NCBI RefSeq assembly: GCF_002909485.1
Contig: NZ_PPXG01000011.1
Coordinates: 1-64,000, forward strand
Reading direction: 5' to 3'
Origin: Stutzerimonas stutzeri
GTDB lineage: Bacteria > Pseudomonadota > Gammaproteobacteria > Pseudomonadales > Pseudomonadaceae
Length of the DNA stretch: 64,000 nucleotides
Shown: in pieces, positions 19,605 to 29,151 of the stretch
Position numbering within the stretch: position 1 is the first letter of the stretch
How the letters are laid out: every line of letters starts with the position of its first letter
Made by a program: the position numbers and the translations under genes
The notes under the pieces: generated by a model
Database searches by the model: none
What the model was told of the DNA's origin: nothing
Seen by the model: the letters and a program-made list of their open reading frames with translations, nothing else

Positions 19605-20048
19605 ATGGCCACGTTTCTGGTCCTCCACGGCCCGAATCTGAATCTGCTCGGCACCCGCGAGCCAGGCGTCTACGGCGCGGTGACGCTGGCACAGATCAAC
19701 CATGATCTGGAGCAGCGCGCCCGTGAAAACGGACACCACCTGCTGCACCTGCAATCCAATGCCGAGTACGAGCTGATCGAACGCATCCATGCCGCTCGCA
19801 GCGAAGGCGTCGACTTCATTCTGATCAATCCCGCGGCATTCACGCATACCAGCGTCGCATTACGTGACGCGTTGCTGGCCGTGAGCATCCCATTCATCGA
19901 AGTGCACCTGTCCAACGTGCACAAGCGTGAACCTTTCCGCCATCACTCCTACTTTTCCGATGTCGCGGTAGGGGTGATCTGCGGCCTTGGCGCCAGCGGC
20001 TACCGACTGGCCTTGGAGGCCGCCCTGGAACAACTCGCTGCTTCCTGA
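19605..20048 (+). CDS. aroQ: 3-dehydroquinate dehydratase, type II
   Basis: Type II dehydroquinase (147 residues) makes 3-dehydroshikimate in the aromatic amino acid pathway. Family motifs are [15 protein letters not shown] with the catalytic Tyr, [16 protein letters not shown], and EVHLSN with the following HHSYFSD. AAGGA is six bases upstream of the ATG at 19605. It leads aroQ-accB-accC, an arrangement also found in P. aeruginosa. Chorismate and fatty-acid synthesis are thus grouped. Confidence 0.96.
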   Translation: MATFLVLHGPNLNLLGTREPGVYGAVTLAQINHDLEQRARENGHHLLHLQSNAEYELIERIHAARSEGVDFILINPAAFTHTSVALRDALLAVSIPFIEVHLSNVHKREPFRHHSYFSDVAVGVICGLGASGYRLALEAALEQLAAS

Positions 20049-20121
20049 TGGATTCGCACTGGCCGAATCTTGAAGAAGCGAGCAGCAATGCCCTTTGAAC
20101 TTACTTGGGAGTCAATGCTTC

Positions 20122-20580
20122 ATGGATATTCGCAAAGTCAAAAAGCTGATCGAACTGCTGGAAGAGTCCGGTATCGACGAACTGGAAATCCACGAGGGTG
20201 AAGAGTCGGTACGCATCAGCCGCCACAGCAAGCAAGTAGCGATGCAGCAGCCGATCTACGCACAGGCACCGGCCGCGCCAGCGCCCGCACCTGTCGCAGC
20301 TGCCGCTCCGGCGGCCGACGCTGCTCCGGCCGCTCCCAAACTGAATGGCACCGTGGTTCGCTCACCGATGGTTGGCACCTTCTACCGCGCCTCTTCGCCA
20401 GAGTCCAAGTCCTTCGTCGACGTTGGCCAGAGCGTGAAGAAAGGCGACATCCTCTGCATCGTAGAAGCCATGAAGATGATGAATCACATCGAGGCCGAAA
20501 CCAGCGGCACCATCGAATCCATCCTGGTGGAGAATGGTCAGCCGGTCGAATACGACCAGCCGCTGTTCACCATCGTTTGA
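20122..20580 (+). CDS. accB: Biotin carboxyl carrier protein of acetyl-CoA carboxylase
   Basis: A 152-residue carrier that ferries carboxybiotin between AccC and the AccAD transferase, the first step of fatty acid synthesis. The N-terminal helical domain begins [16 protein letters not shown]. An Ala/Pro-rich linker (about 48-72) leads to the biotinyl domain, where EAMKMM holds the biotinylated Lys118. It starts at 20122; an upstream in-frame ATG has no family support. The gap to accC is 17 bases. Confidence 0.97.
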   Translation: MDIRKVKKLIELLEESGIDELEIHEGEESVRISRHSKQVAMQQPIYAQAPAAPAPAPVAAAAPAADAAPAAPKLNGTVVRSPMVGTFYRASSPESKSFVDVGQSVKKGDILCIVEAMKMMNHIEAETSGTIESILVENGQPVEYDQPLFTIV

Positions 20581-20597
20581 ACCGCGGAGAGCCAGCG

Positions 20598-21947
20598 ATG
20601 TTGGAAAAAGTACTGATCGCCAACCGCGGCGAGATCGCCCTTCGAGTTCTGCGCGCATGCAAGGAACTGGGCATCAAGACCGTGGCGGTGCACTCCACTG
20701 CCGACCGTGACCTGATGCACGTGTCGCTGGCCGACGAGTCCGTCTGCATCGGCCCGGCCGCCTCTGCACAGTCGTACCTGAGCATACCGGCGCTGATTGC
20801 TGCCGCCGAAGTGACGGGTGCCGACGGCATCCATCCCGGCTACGGCTTCCTCGCCGAGAACGCCGACTTCGCCGAACAGGTGGAGAAATCCGGCTTTACC
20901 TTCATCGGCCCAACCGCCGACGTTATCCGCCTGATGGGTGACAAGGTCTCCGCCAAGGACGCCATGAAGCAAGCCGGCGTACCGACCGTACCGGGTTCCG
21001 ACGGCCCGCTGCCGGAAGACGAAAAGGAAGCGCTGCGGATCGCTCGCGAAGTGGGCTATCCGGTGATCATCAAGGCCGCCGGTGGCGGCGGTGGTCGCGG
21101 CATGCGTGTGGTGCACAAGGAGGAGGACCTGATTGACTCCGCCAAGCTGACCCGTAACGAAGCCGGCGCAGCCTTTGGCAACCCGATGGTCTACCTCGAG
21201 AAGTTCCTGACCAATCCACGCCACGTGGAAATCCAGGTGCTCGCCGACGGCCAGGGTAACGCCATTCATCTGGGCGATCGCGACTGCTCGCTACAGCGTC
21301 GCCACCAGAAGGTGATCGAGGAAGCCCCAGCCCCGCTGATCGATGAAGAAGCCCGTCGCAAGGTCCAGGCCCGCTGCATCAAAGCCTGTATCGACATCGG
21401 CTACCGCGGTGCCGGCACCTTCGAGTTTCTCTATGAAGATGGCAACTTCTACTTCATCGAGATGAACACGCGGGTTCAGGTGGAACACCCGGTTACCGAG
21501 ATGGTCACCGGCATCGACATCGTCAAGGAAATGCTGCTGATCGGCGGCGGTCAGAAGCTCTCGATCAAGCAGGAAGACGTGGTCATCCGCGGCCACGCCA
21601 TCGAATGCCGCATCAACGCCGAAGATCCGCGCACCTTCATGCCCAGCCCGGGCAAGGTGAAGCACTTCCACGCGCCAGGCGGTAACGGCATACGCGTCGA
21701 TTCGCACCTGTATGACGGTTATACCGTCCCACCACACTACGATTCGTTGATCGGCAAGCTGATCACCTTCGGCGCCAGCCGCGACGAAGCGATGGGACGC
21801 ATGCGCAATGCGCTCGACGAGCTGATCGTAGATGGCATCAAGACCAACGCCCCGCTGCACCGTGACCTGGTGCGCGACGCTGGCTTCTGCGCAGGTGGCG
21901 TCAACATCCATTACCTGGAGAAGAAGCTAGGTATGGACAAGCACTGA
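20598..21947 (+). CDS. accC: Biotin carboxylase subunit of acetyl-CoA carboxylase
   Basis: AccC carboxylates biotin on AccB with ATP and bicarbonate. The 449 residues show the biotin-carboxylase N-domain ([16 protein letters not shown]), an ATP-grasp with GGGGRGMR, and the conserved [14 protein letters not shown] block carrying catalytic Glu and Arg residues. The length equals that of E. coli AccC. Last gene of aroQ-accB-accC; a strong terminator follows. Confidence 0.97.
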   Translation: MLEKVLIANRGEIALRVLRACKELGIKTVAVHSTADRDLMHVSLADESVCIGPAASAQSYLSIPALIAAAEVTGADGIHPGYGFLAENADFAEQVEKSGFTFIGPTADVIRLMGDKVSAKDAMKQAGVPTVPGSDGPLPEDEKEALRIAREVGYPVIIKAAGGGGGRGMRVVHKEEDLIDSAKLTRNEAGAAFGNPMVYLEKFLTNPRHVEIQVLADGQGNAIHLGDRDCSLQRRHQKVIEEAPAPLIDEEARRKVQARCIKACIDIGYRGAGTFEFLYEDGNFYFIEMNTRVQVEHPVTEMVTGIDIVKEMLLIGGGQKLSIKQEDVVIRGHAIECRINAEDPRTFMPSPGKVKHFHAPGGNGIRVDSHLYDGYTVPPHYDSLIGKLITFGASRDEAMGRMRNALDELIVDGIKTNAPLHRDLVRDAGFCAGGVNIHYLEKKLGMDKH

Positions 21948-21969
21948 GTCCCGGCTCGCTGCTGCACCA

Positions 21970-22002
21970 CAGAGGCCGCCTTCGGGCGGCCTCTGTCGTT
22001 TC
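21970..22002 (+). terminator. Rho-independent terminator of aroQ-accB-accC
   Basis: An 11-bp stem CAGAGGCCGCC/GGCGGCCTCTG with a TTCG tetraloop, 22 bases after the accC stop, followed by a short T-rich tail. Confidence 0.8.
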
Positions 22003-22095
22003 TGAAAACCGCCGCCCGGACACCCCGTGCTGGCCGCAACAAGCCCCCTCCAGTAAGCTTGCCGGTTTTTACCGCGACCCCTTCGAGAGGCTTCC

Positions 22096-22977
22096 ATGTC
22101 CTGGCTGCAGATCCGACTCGCCATCACCCCCGATCAGGCCGAACCGCTGGAAGACCAGCTGCTTGAGCTGGGCGCAGTCTCCGTGACCTTTATGGACGCC
22201 GAAGATCAGCCAATCTTCGAGCCGGACCTAAACACCACCCCCCTGTGGTCGCATACCCATCTGCTGGCCTTGTTCGAAGCCGATACCGACCCGGACACCT
22301 TGCTTGCACATCTGCAACTGCTACGCGGCGTTGAATTGCCCGAACATCAAGTCGAGGTGATTGAAGATCAGGACTGGGAGCGTAGCTGGATGGACAACTT
22401 CAAGCCCATGCGCTTCGGTCGCCGCCTGTGGATCGTTCCAAGCTGGCACGCAGCGCCAGAGCCCGATGCCGTCAACCTGCTGCTGGACCCCGGCCTGGCA
22501 TTCGGCACCGGCACCCACCCCACCACGGCGTTGTGCCTCGAGTGGCTTGACGCCCAGCCTCTCGAGAAGCAGTCATTGCTGGACTTTGGCTGCGGCTCCG
22601 GGATCCTCGCCATCGCCGGCCTCCTGCTGGGCGCAGAACACGCGGTCGGCACCGACATCGACACCCAGGCCCTGGACGCCTCGCGCGACAACGCCGAGCG
22701 CAATCGCATCGCAGAGGAGCGCTTCGCGCTCTATCTTCCGGAACAGCTGCCAGAGCAGCCAGCCGATGTCGTGGTAGCCAATATCCTCGCCGGGCCACTG
22801 GTGTCGCTTTCAGCACGCATCACAGCACTGGTCAAACCCGGCGGTCGCCTGGCACTGTCCGGCATCCTCGCCGAGCAGGCCGACGAGGTCCGTGCCGCTT
22901 ACTACGAAGCGTTCGAGCTCGACCCAACCGCGGAAAAAGACGGCTGGGTACGTATCAGTGGCGTCCGCCGTACCTGA
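22096..22977 (+). CDS. prmA: Ribosomal protein L11 methyltransferase
   Basis: PrmA trimethylates several lysines and the N-terminus of ribosomal protein L11. The 293-residue protein has the L11-recognition N-terminal domain (SWLQIRLAI...[10 protein letters not shown]) and a methyltransferase core with [11 protein letters not shown], motif [15 protein letters not shown], and [16 protein letters not shown] precedes the ATG. It stands between accC and the DUF3426 gene, each with its own spacing. Confidence 0.95.
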   Translation: MSWLQIRLAITPDQAEPLEDQLLELGAVSVTFMDAEDQPIFEPDLNTTPLWSHTHLLALFEADTDPDTLLAHLQLLRGVELPEHQVEVIEDQDWERSWMDNFKPMRFGRRLWIVPSWHAAPEPDAVNLLLDPGLAFGTGTHPTTALCLEWLDAQPLEKQSLLDFGCGSGILAIAGLLLGAEHAVGTDIDTQALDASRDNAERNRIAEERFALYLPEQLPEQPADVVVANILAGPLVSLSARITALVKPGGRLALSGILAEQADEVRAAYYEAFELDPTAEKDGWVRISGVRRT

Positions 22978-23076
22978 AAGGCGCGTTGCGACCTCGCCCG
23001 CACACTTGCGCCGGCCCACTGCCGCGGCGCGGCCGGCTTGCGCTAGACTAGCCGGCACCTTCGCGCGGAAACACGC

Positions 23077-24309
23077 ATGACCAGCTTCATCACCCAGTGC
23101 CCCAACTGCAGCACCCGCTTTCGCATTGGCCGCAGCCAGCTCCTCGCAGCTCATGGCGCGGTGCGCTGCGGCGCCTGTCTGGAAGTGTTCAACGCAGCCC
23201 ACCACCTGCTGCGTGATGAGCTGGATCCGACGCGGCCACTGACTGCACCCACGCCCGCAAAGGTCGAGGTCCAGCCGACGGAGGGCGGCGCAGCGCCTGG
23301 CGCTCCAACGCCTGAGAAAGCCGATGAAACACTGTGGATTCACGATGACCTGGATCTGGACAGCCTTGATCTCGACGAAGAGCTGGCCAAGCTCGAGCGG
23401 CAGGAACGCGAGCTGTCGCGTGATCTGGCCGGCCTGAAGTCGGTCGACAACGCAGCGGCGGAAGCTCAATCGGACGCGGCTACCGCGCATGACGAGAGCT
23501 GGGCCGAGATCCTGTTGCACGCCGAGCAGGGCACTGCGGATACTCCGACGAGCCCGCACGATGAAGCGGTTAGCTTTACTCCAATCACAGCCGATGCACC
23601 GCAGCCGCCGTCCCCTCTGGCGGTAGACACGACGCTGCTGTCCACGGCCAAGACGCAACAGGTCAACAGTGAGCGCATCGAACCAGACATCACGCCCATC
23701 GAGCCTGCCACCCCCACCGCACCGAACGACCCCTCCAGCCCACGCCGCGAGCCTGACCTGCGTGACGAGCCGCTGTTCGAGCTCGACGACGAGCCGTTGC
23801 AACTCGACTGGCAAGAGCGCAAGAAGCCCTGGGGCCGCTGGCTCGGCTGGAGCGTCCTTAATCTTCTTGCCCTAGGCGCACTCTGCGCGCAGTACGTCGC
23901 ATACAACTACGAAGAGCTGTCGCGGCAGCATCAATACCGCCCCTGGTTTGAGCGAATCTGCCCGGCGCTTGGCTGCGAATTGCCTGCGCTGGTTGATATC
24001 GGTCAGATCAAGAGCAGTAACCTGGTCGTGCGCAGCCACCCCGAGTTCACAGGCGCTCTGGTGGTCGACGCAATTCTCTACAACCGCGCCGCCTTCGCGC
24101 AGCCATTTCCACTGCTGGAAATCCGCTTCGCCGATCTGAACGGAAAGCTGCTGGCCAGTCGTAGCTTCAAACCAAGCGAATACCTCTCCGGTGAACTCGC
24201 AGGGCAGGCGCAGATGCCACCCCAGGTACCCATCCATATAGCTCTGGACATCCTCGACCCCGGCGCCAAGGCGGTTAACTACAGCCTGAGCTTCCATTCG
24301 CCCGAATAA
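23077..24309 (+). CDS. Zinc-ribbon and DUF3426 domain membrane protein
   Basis: The 410-residue protein begins with an MJ0042-type zinc ribbon, Cys8-x2-Cys11 and Cys31-x2-Cys34. A long acidic, Pro/Thr-rich low-complexity linker (about 45-240) follows, then one membrane helix (about 255-276) and a C-terminal DUF3426 domain with VVRSHPEFTGALVVDAILYNRA. The ribbon should be cytoplasmic and DUF3426 periplasmic. In pseudomonads it lies between prmA and dusB-fis, as here. Its function is unknown. Confidence 0.85.
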   Translation: MTSFITQCPNCSTRFRIGRSQLLAAHGAVRCGACLEVFNAAHHLLRDELDPTRPLTAPTPAKVEVQPTEGGAAPGAPTPEKADETLWIHDDLDLDSLDLDEELAKLERQERELSRDLAGLKSVDNAAAEAQSDAATAHDESWAEILLHAEQGTADTPTSPHDEAVSFTPITADAPQPPSPLAVDTTLLSTAKTQQVNSERIEPDITPIEPATPTAPNDPSSPRREPDLRDEPLFELDDEPLQLDWQERKKPWGRWLGWSVLNLLALGALCAQYVAYNYEELSRQHQYRPWFERICPALGCELPALVDIGQIKSSNLVVRSHPEFTGALVVDAILYNRAAFAQPFPLLEIRFADLNGKLLASRSFKPSEYLSGELAGQAQMPPQVPIHIALDILDPGAKAVNYSLSFHSPE

Positions 24310-24424
24310 CGGCGTTCGGCATTTTCACCAGTGTTAAGCGACGGGACTCACAACCGCCGACAACTGCGCCATCCAAACTCCCGGCGATAAGGCGACCGCT
24401 GTTCAGAATTTGTTCAAAACAGCC

Positions 24425-24453
24425 TTTAACCCGTCATGCGTAGCGGGTATTAT
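24425..24453 (+). promoter_or_regulatory. dusB-fis promoter with GC-rich discriminator
   Basis: TTTAAC (24425-24430) and TATTAT (24448-24453) are spaced by exactly 17 bases. GCCCACCC follows the -10. Such discriminators make promoters sensitive to ppGpp and DksA, as known for the E. coli dusB-fis promoter; for this organism that is inference. Confidence 0.6.
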
Positions 24454-24513
24454 GCCCACCCTTTTTTGCAGTCCCGATCTACCTAACAAGCAGGCCCCAA
24501 GCAGGGAATCTTC

Positions 24514-25527
24514 ATGTCAGCGGTACGCATCGGCCCATACACCTTGATGAATCAATTGATCCTCGCGCCCATGGCCGGCGTGACCGATCAACCGTTCCGC
24601 CAGTTGTGCCGCCGCTTCGGCGCGGCCCTAGTGGTTTCGGAAATGCTCACCAGCGATGTACGCCTGTGGAACAGCCGTAAATCTCGCCTGCGCATGCCGC
24701 ATGCCGACGAGCCCGAACCGCGTTCCGTGCAGATTGCTGGAGGCGACCCGCAGATGCTCGCCGAAGCGGCGCGACGCAACGTGGAGCTGGGCGCGCAGAT
24801 CATCGATATCAACATGGGCTGCCCGGCAAAGAAGGTCTGTAACAAGGCGGCAGGCTCGGCGCTCATGCGCGATGAGCGGTTGGTGGTGGAAATCCTCGAA
24901 GCAGTGGTGGCCGCTGTGGATGTTCCAGTGACCTTGAAGATACGCACCGGCTGGGACCGGCAGAACAAGAACGGCCTGACCATCGCACGTATCGCCGAGC
25001 AGTCGGGCATTGCAGCACTTGCCGTCCACGGGCGGACCCGAGCGGACCTGTATACCGGCGATGCCGAGTACGACACCGTCGCAGCCATCAAGCAGGCGGT
25101 ATCCATTCCGGTATTCGCCAATGGCGATATCGACTCACCGCTCAAGGCGGCACAGGTGCTGCAGGCAACCGGGGCGGATGGTTTGCTGATAGGGCGTGCG
25201 GCGCAGGGTCGCCCCTGGATCTTTCGCGAGGTGGCGCATTATCTGCGCACCGGCGAACTGCTGGCGGCGCCGGCGCTGGAAGAAATCGAAGACACCCTGC
25301 TCGAACACGTGCAGGCGCTGCATGAATTCTATGGCGAGGTGATGGGAGTCCGTATCGCCCGCAAACACGTAGGTTGGTATCTCGCAACACTGCCGGGCGC
25401 GCGGGACTTCCGTGCCCGTTTCAATCATCTGGAAGACAGGGATGCACAGGGCTTCAGCATTCGGCAATTCTTTGCCGAACAACGCTCAGGGCCTGGCTCG
25501 GTGGATGGAACAGAGGTGGCCGCATGA
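24514..25527 (+). CDS. dusB: tRNA-dihydrouridine synthase B
   Basis: A flavoenzyme of 337 residues that reduces uridines in the D-loop of tRNAs. It has [18 protein letters not shown] at the start of the TIM barrel, the catalytic Cys103 in NMGCPAKKV, and [11 protein letters not shown] for FMN binding. Its stop overlaps the fis ATG, the classic dusB-fis operon. Confidence 0.95.
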   Translation: MSAVRIGPYTLMNQLILAPMAGVTDQPFRQLCRRFGAALVVSEMLTSDVRLWNSRKSRLRMPHADEPEPRSVQIAGGDPQMLAEAARRNVELGAQIIDINMGCPAKKVCNKAAGSALMRDERLVVEILEAVVAAVDVPVTLKIRTGWDRQNKNGLTIARIAEQSGIAALAVHGRTRADLYTGDAEYDTVAAIKQAVSIPVFANGDIDSPLKAAQVLQATGADGLLIGRAAQGRPWIFREVAHYLRTGELLAAPALEEIEDTLLEHVQALHEFYGEVMGVRIARKHVGWYLATLPGARDFRARFNHLEDRDAQGFSIRQFFAEQRSGPGSVDGTEVAA

Positions 25528-25844
25528 CGCTGTTGAATGAAACATTGGTAAGTGGAACAACATCCGTGAGTGACAACGTGAACCTCAAGCAGCACCTGAA
25601 CACGCCGAGCGAAGCGGGGCAGACGTTGCGTGGCAGCGTAGAGAAAGCGCTGCACAACTATTTCGCCCGCCTCGAAGGTGCCGACGTCACGGACGTTTAC
25701 AACCTCGTACTCTCCGAAGTGGAAGCGCCGCTGCTGGAAACCGTGATGCACTACGTCAAGGGTAACCAGACCAAGGCCTCGGAGCTGCTGGGCCTGAACC
25801 GCGGCACGCTGCGCAAGAAACTCAAACAGTACGACCTGCTCTGA
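25524..25844 (+). CDS. fis: DNA-binding protein Fis
   Basis: A 106-residue nucleoid protein that bends DNA and activates rRNA promoters in fast growth. The C-terminal helix-turn-helix is fully recognisable ([20 protein letters not shown]). The N-terminal half includes the beta-hairpin arm region. The ATG at 25524 overlaps the dusB stop by four bases, which fixes the start. Confidence 0.96.
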   Translation: MTLLNETLVSGTTSVSDNVNLKQHLNTPSEAGQTLRGSVEKALHNYFARLEGADVTDVYNLVLSEVEAPLLETVMHYVKGNQTKASELLGLNRGTLRKKLKQYDLL

Positions 25845-25919
25845 CGCGACAACCGGCAGGCGCGGCTGAGCCACCTGCCTGTTTCGCGGCCTCAAGCCTG
25901 TAGCCTCTAGGAAACGTCA

Positions 25920-27524
25920 ATGACCGACCAAACCACCCGCCTTCCCGTGCGCCGCGCGCTGATCAGCGTATCCGACAAGACCGGCGTCGTAGACTTCGCG
26001 CGCGACCTTGAAGCCCTTGGCGTCGAGATCCTCTCCACCGGCGGTACCTTCAAGCTGCTGCGTGACAATGGCATCGCTGCCGTCGAAGTTGCCGATTACA
26101 CCGGTTTCCCGGAGATGATGGACGGTCGCGTGAAGACCCTGCATCCGAAGATCCACGGCGGCATCCTTGGTCGTCGTGACTTGGACGGCGCAGTGATGGC
26201 CGAGCATGGCATTGCTCCGATCGATCTGGTGGCGGTCAACCTCTATCCGTTCGCCGCCACTGTAGCCAAGCCCGGCTGCACACTGCCGGATGCCATCGAG
26301 AACATCGACATCGGCGGTCCGACCATGGTCCGCAGCGCGGCGAAGAACCACAAGGACGTCGCCATCGTGGTCAATGCCGAAGATTACGCGGCAGTGGTCG
26401 ACAACCTGAAGAACGGCGGGCTGACCTACGCCCAGCGCTTCGACCTGGCGCTCAAGGCGTTCGAGCACACTGCCGGTTACGACGGCATGATCGCCAACTA
26501 CCTGGGCGGCATCGACCAGGGCACCGAGCAGCTCAGCACCGAAGGCCGCAGCCTGTTCCCGCGCACCTACAACATGCAGTTCATCAAGGCGCAGGACATG
26601 CGCTACGGTGAAAACCCGCACCAGCAAGCTGCCTTCTATGTCGACAAACCGGAAGAAGCCTGCGTCGCCACAGCCAAGCAGCTGCAGGGCAAGGAACTTT
26701 CGTTCAATAACGTCGCCGACACCGACGCTGCGCTGGAATGCGTTAAGAGCTTCACCAAACCGGCCTGCGTGATCGTCAAGCATGCCAATCCATGCGGTGT
26801 GGCAGTGGTTCCGGAAGATGAAGGTGGCATCCGCAAGGCCTATGAGCTGGCCTACGCCACCGACAGCGAATCGGCGTTCGGCGGCATCATCGCCTTCAAC
26901 CGCGAGCTGGACGGCGAAACCGCCCAGGCCATCGTCGAGCGCCAGTTCGTCGAAGTGATCATCGCGCCCAAGGTTTCTCAAGCCGCGCGCGACGTGGTTG
27001 CCAGCAAGGCCAACGTGCGTCTGCTCGAGTGCGGCCAGTGGCCGGTCGAACGCAGCCCGGGCTGGGACTACAAGCGCGTCAATGGCGGCCTGCTGATCCA
27101 GAGCCGCGACATCGGCATGATCACCGAAGCCGACCTCAAGATCGTGACCCAGCGCGCGCCGACCGAGCAGGAGATCCACGACCTGATCTTTGCCTGGAAG
27201 GTGGCCAAGTTCGTCAAGTCCAACGCCATCGTCTATGCCAAGAACCGCCAGACCGTCGGCGTCGGCGCCGGCCAGATGAGCCGCGTCAATTCGGCGCGTA
27301 TCGCCGCGATCAAGGCCGAGCATGCCGGCCTGCCGGTGCCCGGCGCGGTGATGGCTTCAGACGCCTTCTTCCCGTTCCGGGACGGCATCGACAACGCGGC
27401 CAAGGCGGGCATCACCGCAGTGATCCAGCCGGGCGGTTCGATGCGCGACAACGAAGTGATCGCAGCGGCCGACGAAGCAGGCATTGCCATGGTGTTCACC
27501 GGCATGCGCCACTTTAGGCATTGA
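25920..27524 (+). CDS. purH: Bifunctional AICAR transformylase / IMP cyclohydrolase
   Basis: PurH catalyses the last two steps of IMP synthesis. The 534 residues comprise an N-terminal MGS-like IMP cyclohydrolase domain ([30 protein letters not shown]) and the C-terminal transformylase with the KHANPCGVA motif. Length is standard. PurD follows after 218 bases that hold two palindromes, so the two genes may not be simply co-transcribed. Confidence 0.97.
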   Translation: MTDQTTRLPVRRALISVSDKTGVVDFARDLEALGVEILSTGGTFKLLRDNGIAAVEVADYTGFPEMMDGRVKTLHPKIHGGILGRRDLDGAVMAEHGIAPIDLVAVNLYPFAATVAKPGCTLPDAIENIDIGGPTMVRSAAKNHKDVAIVVNAEDYAAVVDNLKNGGLTYAQRFDLALKAFEHTAGYDGMIANYLGGIDQGTEQLSTEGRSLFPRTYNMQFIKAQDMRYGENPHQQAAFYVDKPEEACVATAKQLQGKELSFNNVADTDAALECVKSFTKPACVIVKHANPCGVAVVPEDEGGIRKAYELAYATDSESAFGGIIAFNRELDGETAQAIVERQFVEVIIAPKVSQAARDVVASKANVRLLECGQWPVERSPGWDYKRVNGGLLIQSRDIGMITEADLKIVTQRAPTEQEIHDLIFAWKVAKFVKSNAIVYAKNRQTVGVGAGQMSRVNSARIAAIKAEHAGLPVPGAVMASDAFFPFRDGIDNAAKAGITAVIQPGGSMRDNEVIAAADEAGIAMVFTGMRHFRH

Positions 27525-27540
27525 TTCCGGCCGCACTGTA

Positions 27541-27640
27541 GCCAGCATCTGCTGCGTTGCCCCGGACTCCGCCAATGCTCATTGCCAACAGGTAACTGCG
27601 CTTGTCGAAGCCCGGGGCGCCTTGTATCTACCGGCTCCAT
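27541..27640. repeat. Long imperfect palindrome between purH and purD
   Basis: The left arm GTTGCCCCGGACTCCGCCAA (27556-27575) pairs with CTTGTCGAAGCCCGGGGCGCC reversed (right arm 27601-27621), about 16 of 20 positions, around a loop of about 25 bases. Weaker pairing continues outward to about 27541 and 27640. It resembles intergenic palindromic repeats of Pseudomonas, but only one copy lies in this window. Confidence 0.55.
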
Positions 27641-27672
27641 TGCGACCTCGCACCCAGTCGCCTTTTTCGTAG

Positions 27673-27700
27673 GGTGGAAAACCGCGTAGCGTTTTCCACC
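27673..27700. repeat. GGTGGAAAAC palindromic repeat (stutzeri-type)
   Basis: A perfect 10-bp inverted repeat GGTGGAAAAC/GTTTTCCACC with an 8-base loop CGCGTAGC, within GTAGGGTGG context. I recognise this as a repeat scattered between genes in P. stutzeri relatives. It stands 43 bases before the purD start and could fold in mRNA. Confidence 0.65.
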
Positions 27701-27742
27701 GAATGGGCCAACGGCCCTTGCCTCCCTCTCTAGGAGACAGCA

Positions 27743-29035
27743 ATGAATGTACTGATCATCGGCAGCGGCGGCCGCGAGCACGCCCTGGCCTGGAAGGTCG
27801 CGCAGGACCCTCGCGTCGCCAAGGTCTTCGTCGCCCCGGGCAACGCCGGCACCGCGACCGAAGCCAAGTGCGAGAACGTCGCCATCGACGTACTGGCCAT
27901 CGAGCAACTGGCCGACTTCGCTGCAGCCAATGTGCAGTTGACCATCGTCGGCCCTGAGGCGCCTCTGGTCAAAGGCGTGGTCGATCTGTTCCGATCGCGC
28001 GGTCTGGACATCTTCGGCCCCACTGCCGCAGCTGCTCAGCTGGAGGGCTCCAAGGCGTTCACCAAGGACTTTCTGGCTCGCCACGCGATCCCGACCGCCG
28101 ACTATCAGAACTTCACCGAAGTCGAACCAGCCCTGGCCTATCTGCGCGAAAAGGGCGCGCCGATCGTCATCAAGGCCGACGGCCTGGCTGCCGGCAAAGG
28201 CGTGATCGTGGCGATGACCTTGGTAGAAGCCGAAGACGCTGTACGTGACATGCTCTCAGGCAATGCCTTCGGCGATGCTGGTGCCCGTGTGGTCATCGAG
28301 GAATTTCTCGACGGCGAGGAAGCCAGTTTCATCGTCATGGTCGATGGCGAGAACGTACTGCCGATGGCTACCAGCCAGGACCACAAACGCGTCGGCGACG
28401 GCGACAGCGGCCCGAACACCGGCGGTATGGGTGCCTACTCCCCCGCTCCAGTGGTCACCGCCGAAGTGCACAGGCGCGTGATGGACGAGGTGATCTATCC
28501 AACCGTGCGCGGTATGGCCGCCGAAGGTAACGTTTACACCGGCTTCCTCTATGCCGGGTTGATGATCGACCAGAACGGCGCGCCCAAGGTCATCGAATTC
28601 AATTGCCGCTTCGGCGATCCGGAAACCCAGCCGATCATGGTTCGCCTGGAATCGTCGCTGGTATTGCTGGTCGAGGCTGCCCTGGCCAAGGCACTGAACA
28701 AGGTGGAAGCCACCTGGGACCCGCGCCCTACGGTCGGCGTAGTACTGGCTGCCGGCGGCTATCCGGGCGACTATGCCAAGGGCGACGTAATCGAAGGGCT
28801 GGACGATGCCGCGGCGCTGGATGGCAAGGTATTCCATGCCGGCACGATGCTGAATGCCCAAGGCCAGGTCACCACGGCAGGCGGTCGAGTGCTCTGCGCA
28901 ACCGCCATCGGCCGCACCGTTTCGGAAGCGCAACAGCAGGCCTACCGTCTGGCGGAAAAAATCCGCTGGAACGGCTGTTTCTATCGGAACGACATCGGCT
29001 ACCGCGCCATCGCCCGGGAGCTGGGCGACAGCTAA
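27743..29035 (+). CDS. purD: Phosphoribosylamine--glycine ligase
   Basis: PurD (GAR synthetase) ligates glycine to phosphoribosylamine using ATP in purine synthesis. The 430 residues contain the N-domain start [17 protein letters not shown], the ATP-grasp domain ([14 protein letters not shown], later [12 protein letters not shown]) and the [11 protein letters not shown] metal-binding segment. A good Shine-Dalgarno (TAGGAGA) precedes the ATG. It is followed by retS, as in P. aeruginosa. Confidence 0.97.
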   Translation: MNVLIIGSGGREHALAWKVAQDPRVAKVFVAPGNAGTATEAKCENVAIDVLAIEQLADFAAANVQLTIVGPEAPLVKGVVDLFRSRGLDIFGPTAAAAQLEGSKAFTKDFLARHAIPTADYQNFTEVEPALAYLREKGAPIVIKADGLAAGKGVIVAMTLVEAEDAVRDMLSGNAFGDAGARVVIEEFLDGEEASFIVMVDGENVLPMATSQDHKRVGDGDSGPNTGGMGAYSPAPVVTAEVHRRVMDEVIYPTVRGMAAEGNVYTGFLYAGLMIDQNGAPKVIEFNCRFGDPETQPIMVRLESSLVLLVEAALAKALNKVEATWDPRPTVGVVLAAGGYPGDYAKGDVIEGLDDAAALDGKVFHAGTMLNAQGQVTTAGGRVLCATAIGRTVSEAQQQAYRLAEKIRWNGCFYRNDIGYRAIARELGDS

Positions 29036-29052
29036 GCGGCGCCAGCCACCAA

Positions 29053-29094
29053 TAATGCGTGCGACACCAAATTTTATCGGTGCCGCACGCATTA
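29053..29094 (+). promoter_or_regulatory. 16-bp inverted repeat before retS
   Basis: Arms 29053-29068 (TAATGCGTGCGACACC) and 29079-29094 (GGTGCCGCACGCATTA) pair at 15 of 16 positions around a ten-base AT-rich loop. No T tract follows, so it is a poor terminator for purD. It touches the proposed retS -35, suggesting an operator or an anti-read-through hairpin. Confidence 0.55.
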
Positions 29095-29120
29095 CAGGCC
29101 GACAAAGGCATGGCTATAAT
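29092..29120 (+). promoter_or_regulatory. Candidate retS promoter
   Basis: TTACAG (29092-29097) and a perfect TATAAT (29115-29120) are spaced by 17 bases. Transcription would start near 29127, upstream of the GTG at 29152 but downstream of the ATGs at 29059 and 29110. Confidence 0.55.
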
Positions 29121-29151
29121 CCGCCGTCACACACATGAACGGACTTCGCTA

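Noticed and set aside
22810..23814. 334-codon minus-strand frame
   Set aside because: Antisense to prmA and the DUF3426 gene, both of which have clear domains on the plus strand.
25917..27323. 468-codon minus-strand frame
   Set aside because: Antisense to purH; the Asp/Gly/Val-rich translation is typical of a shadow frame.
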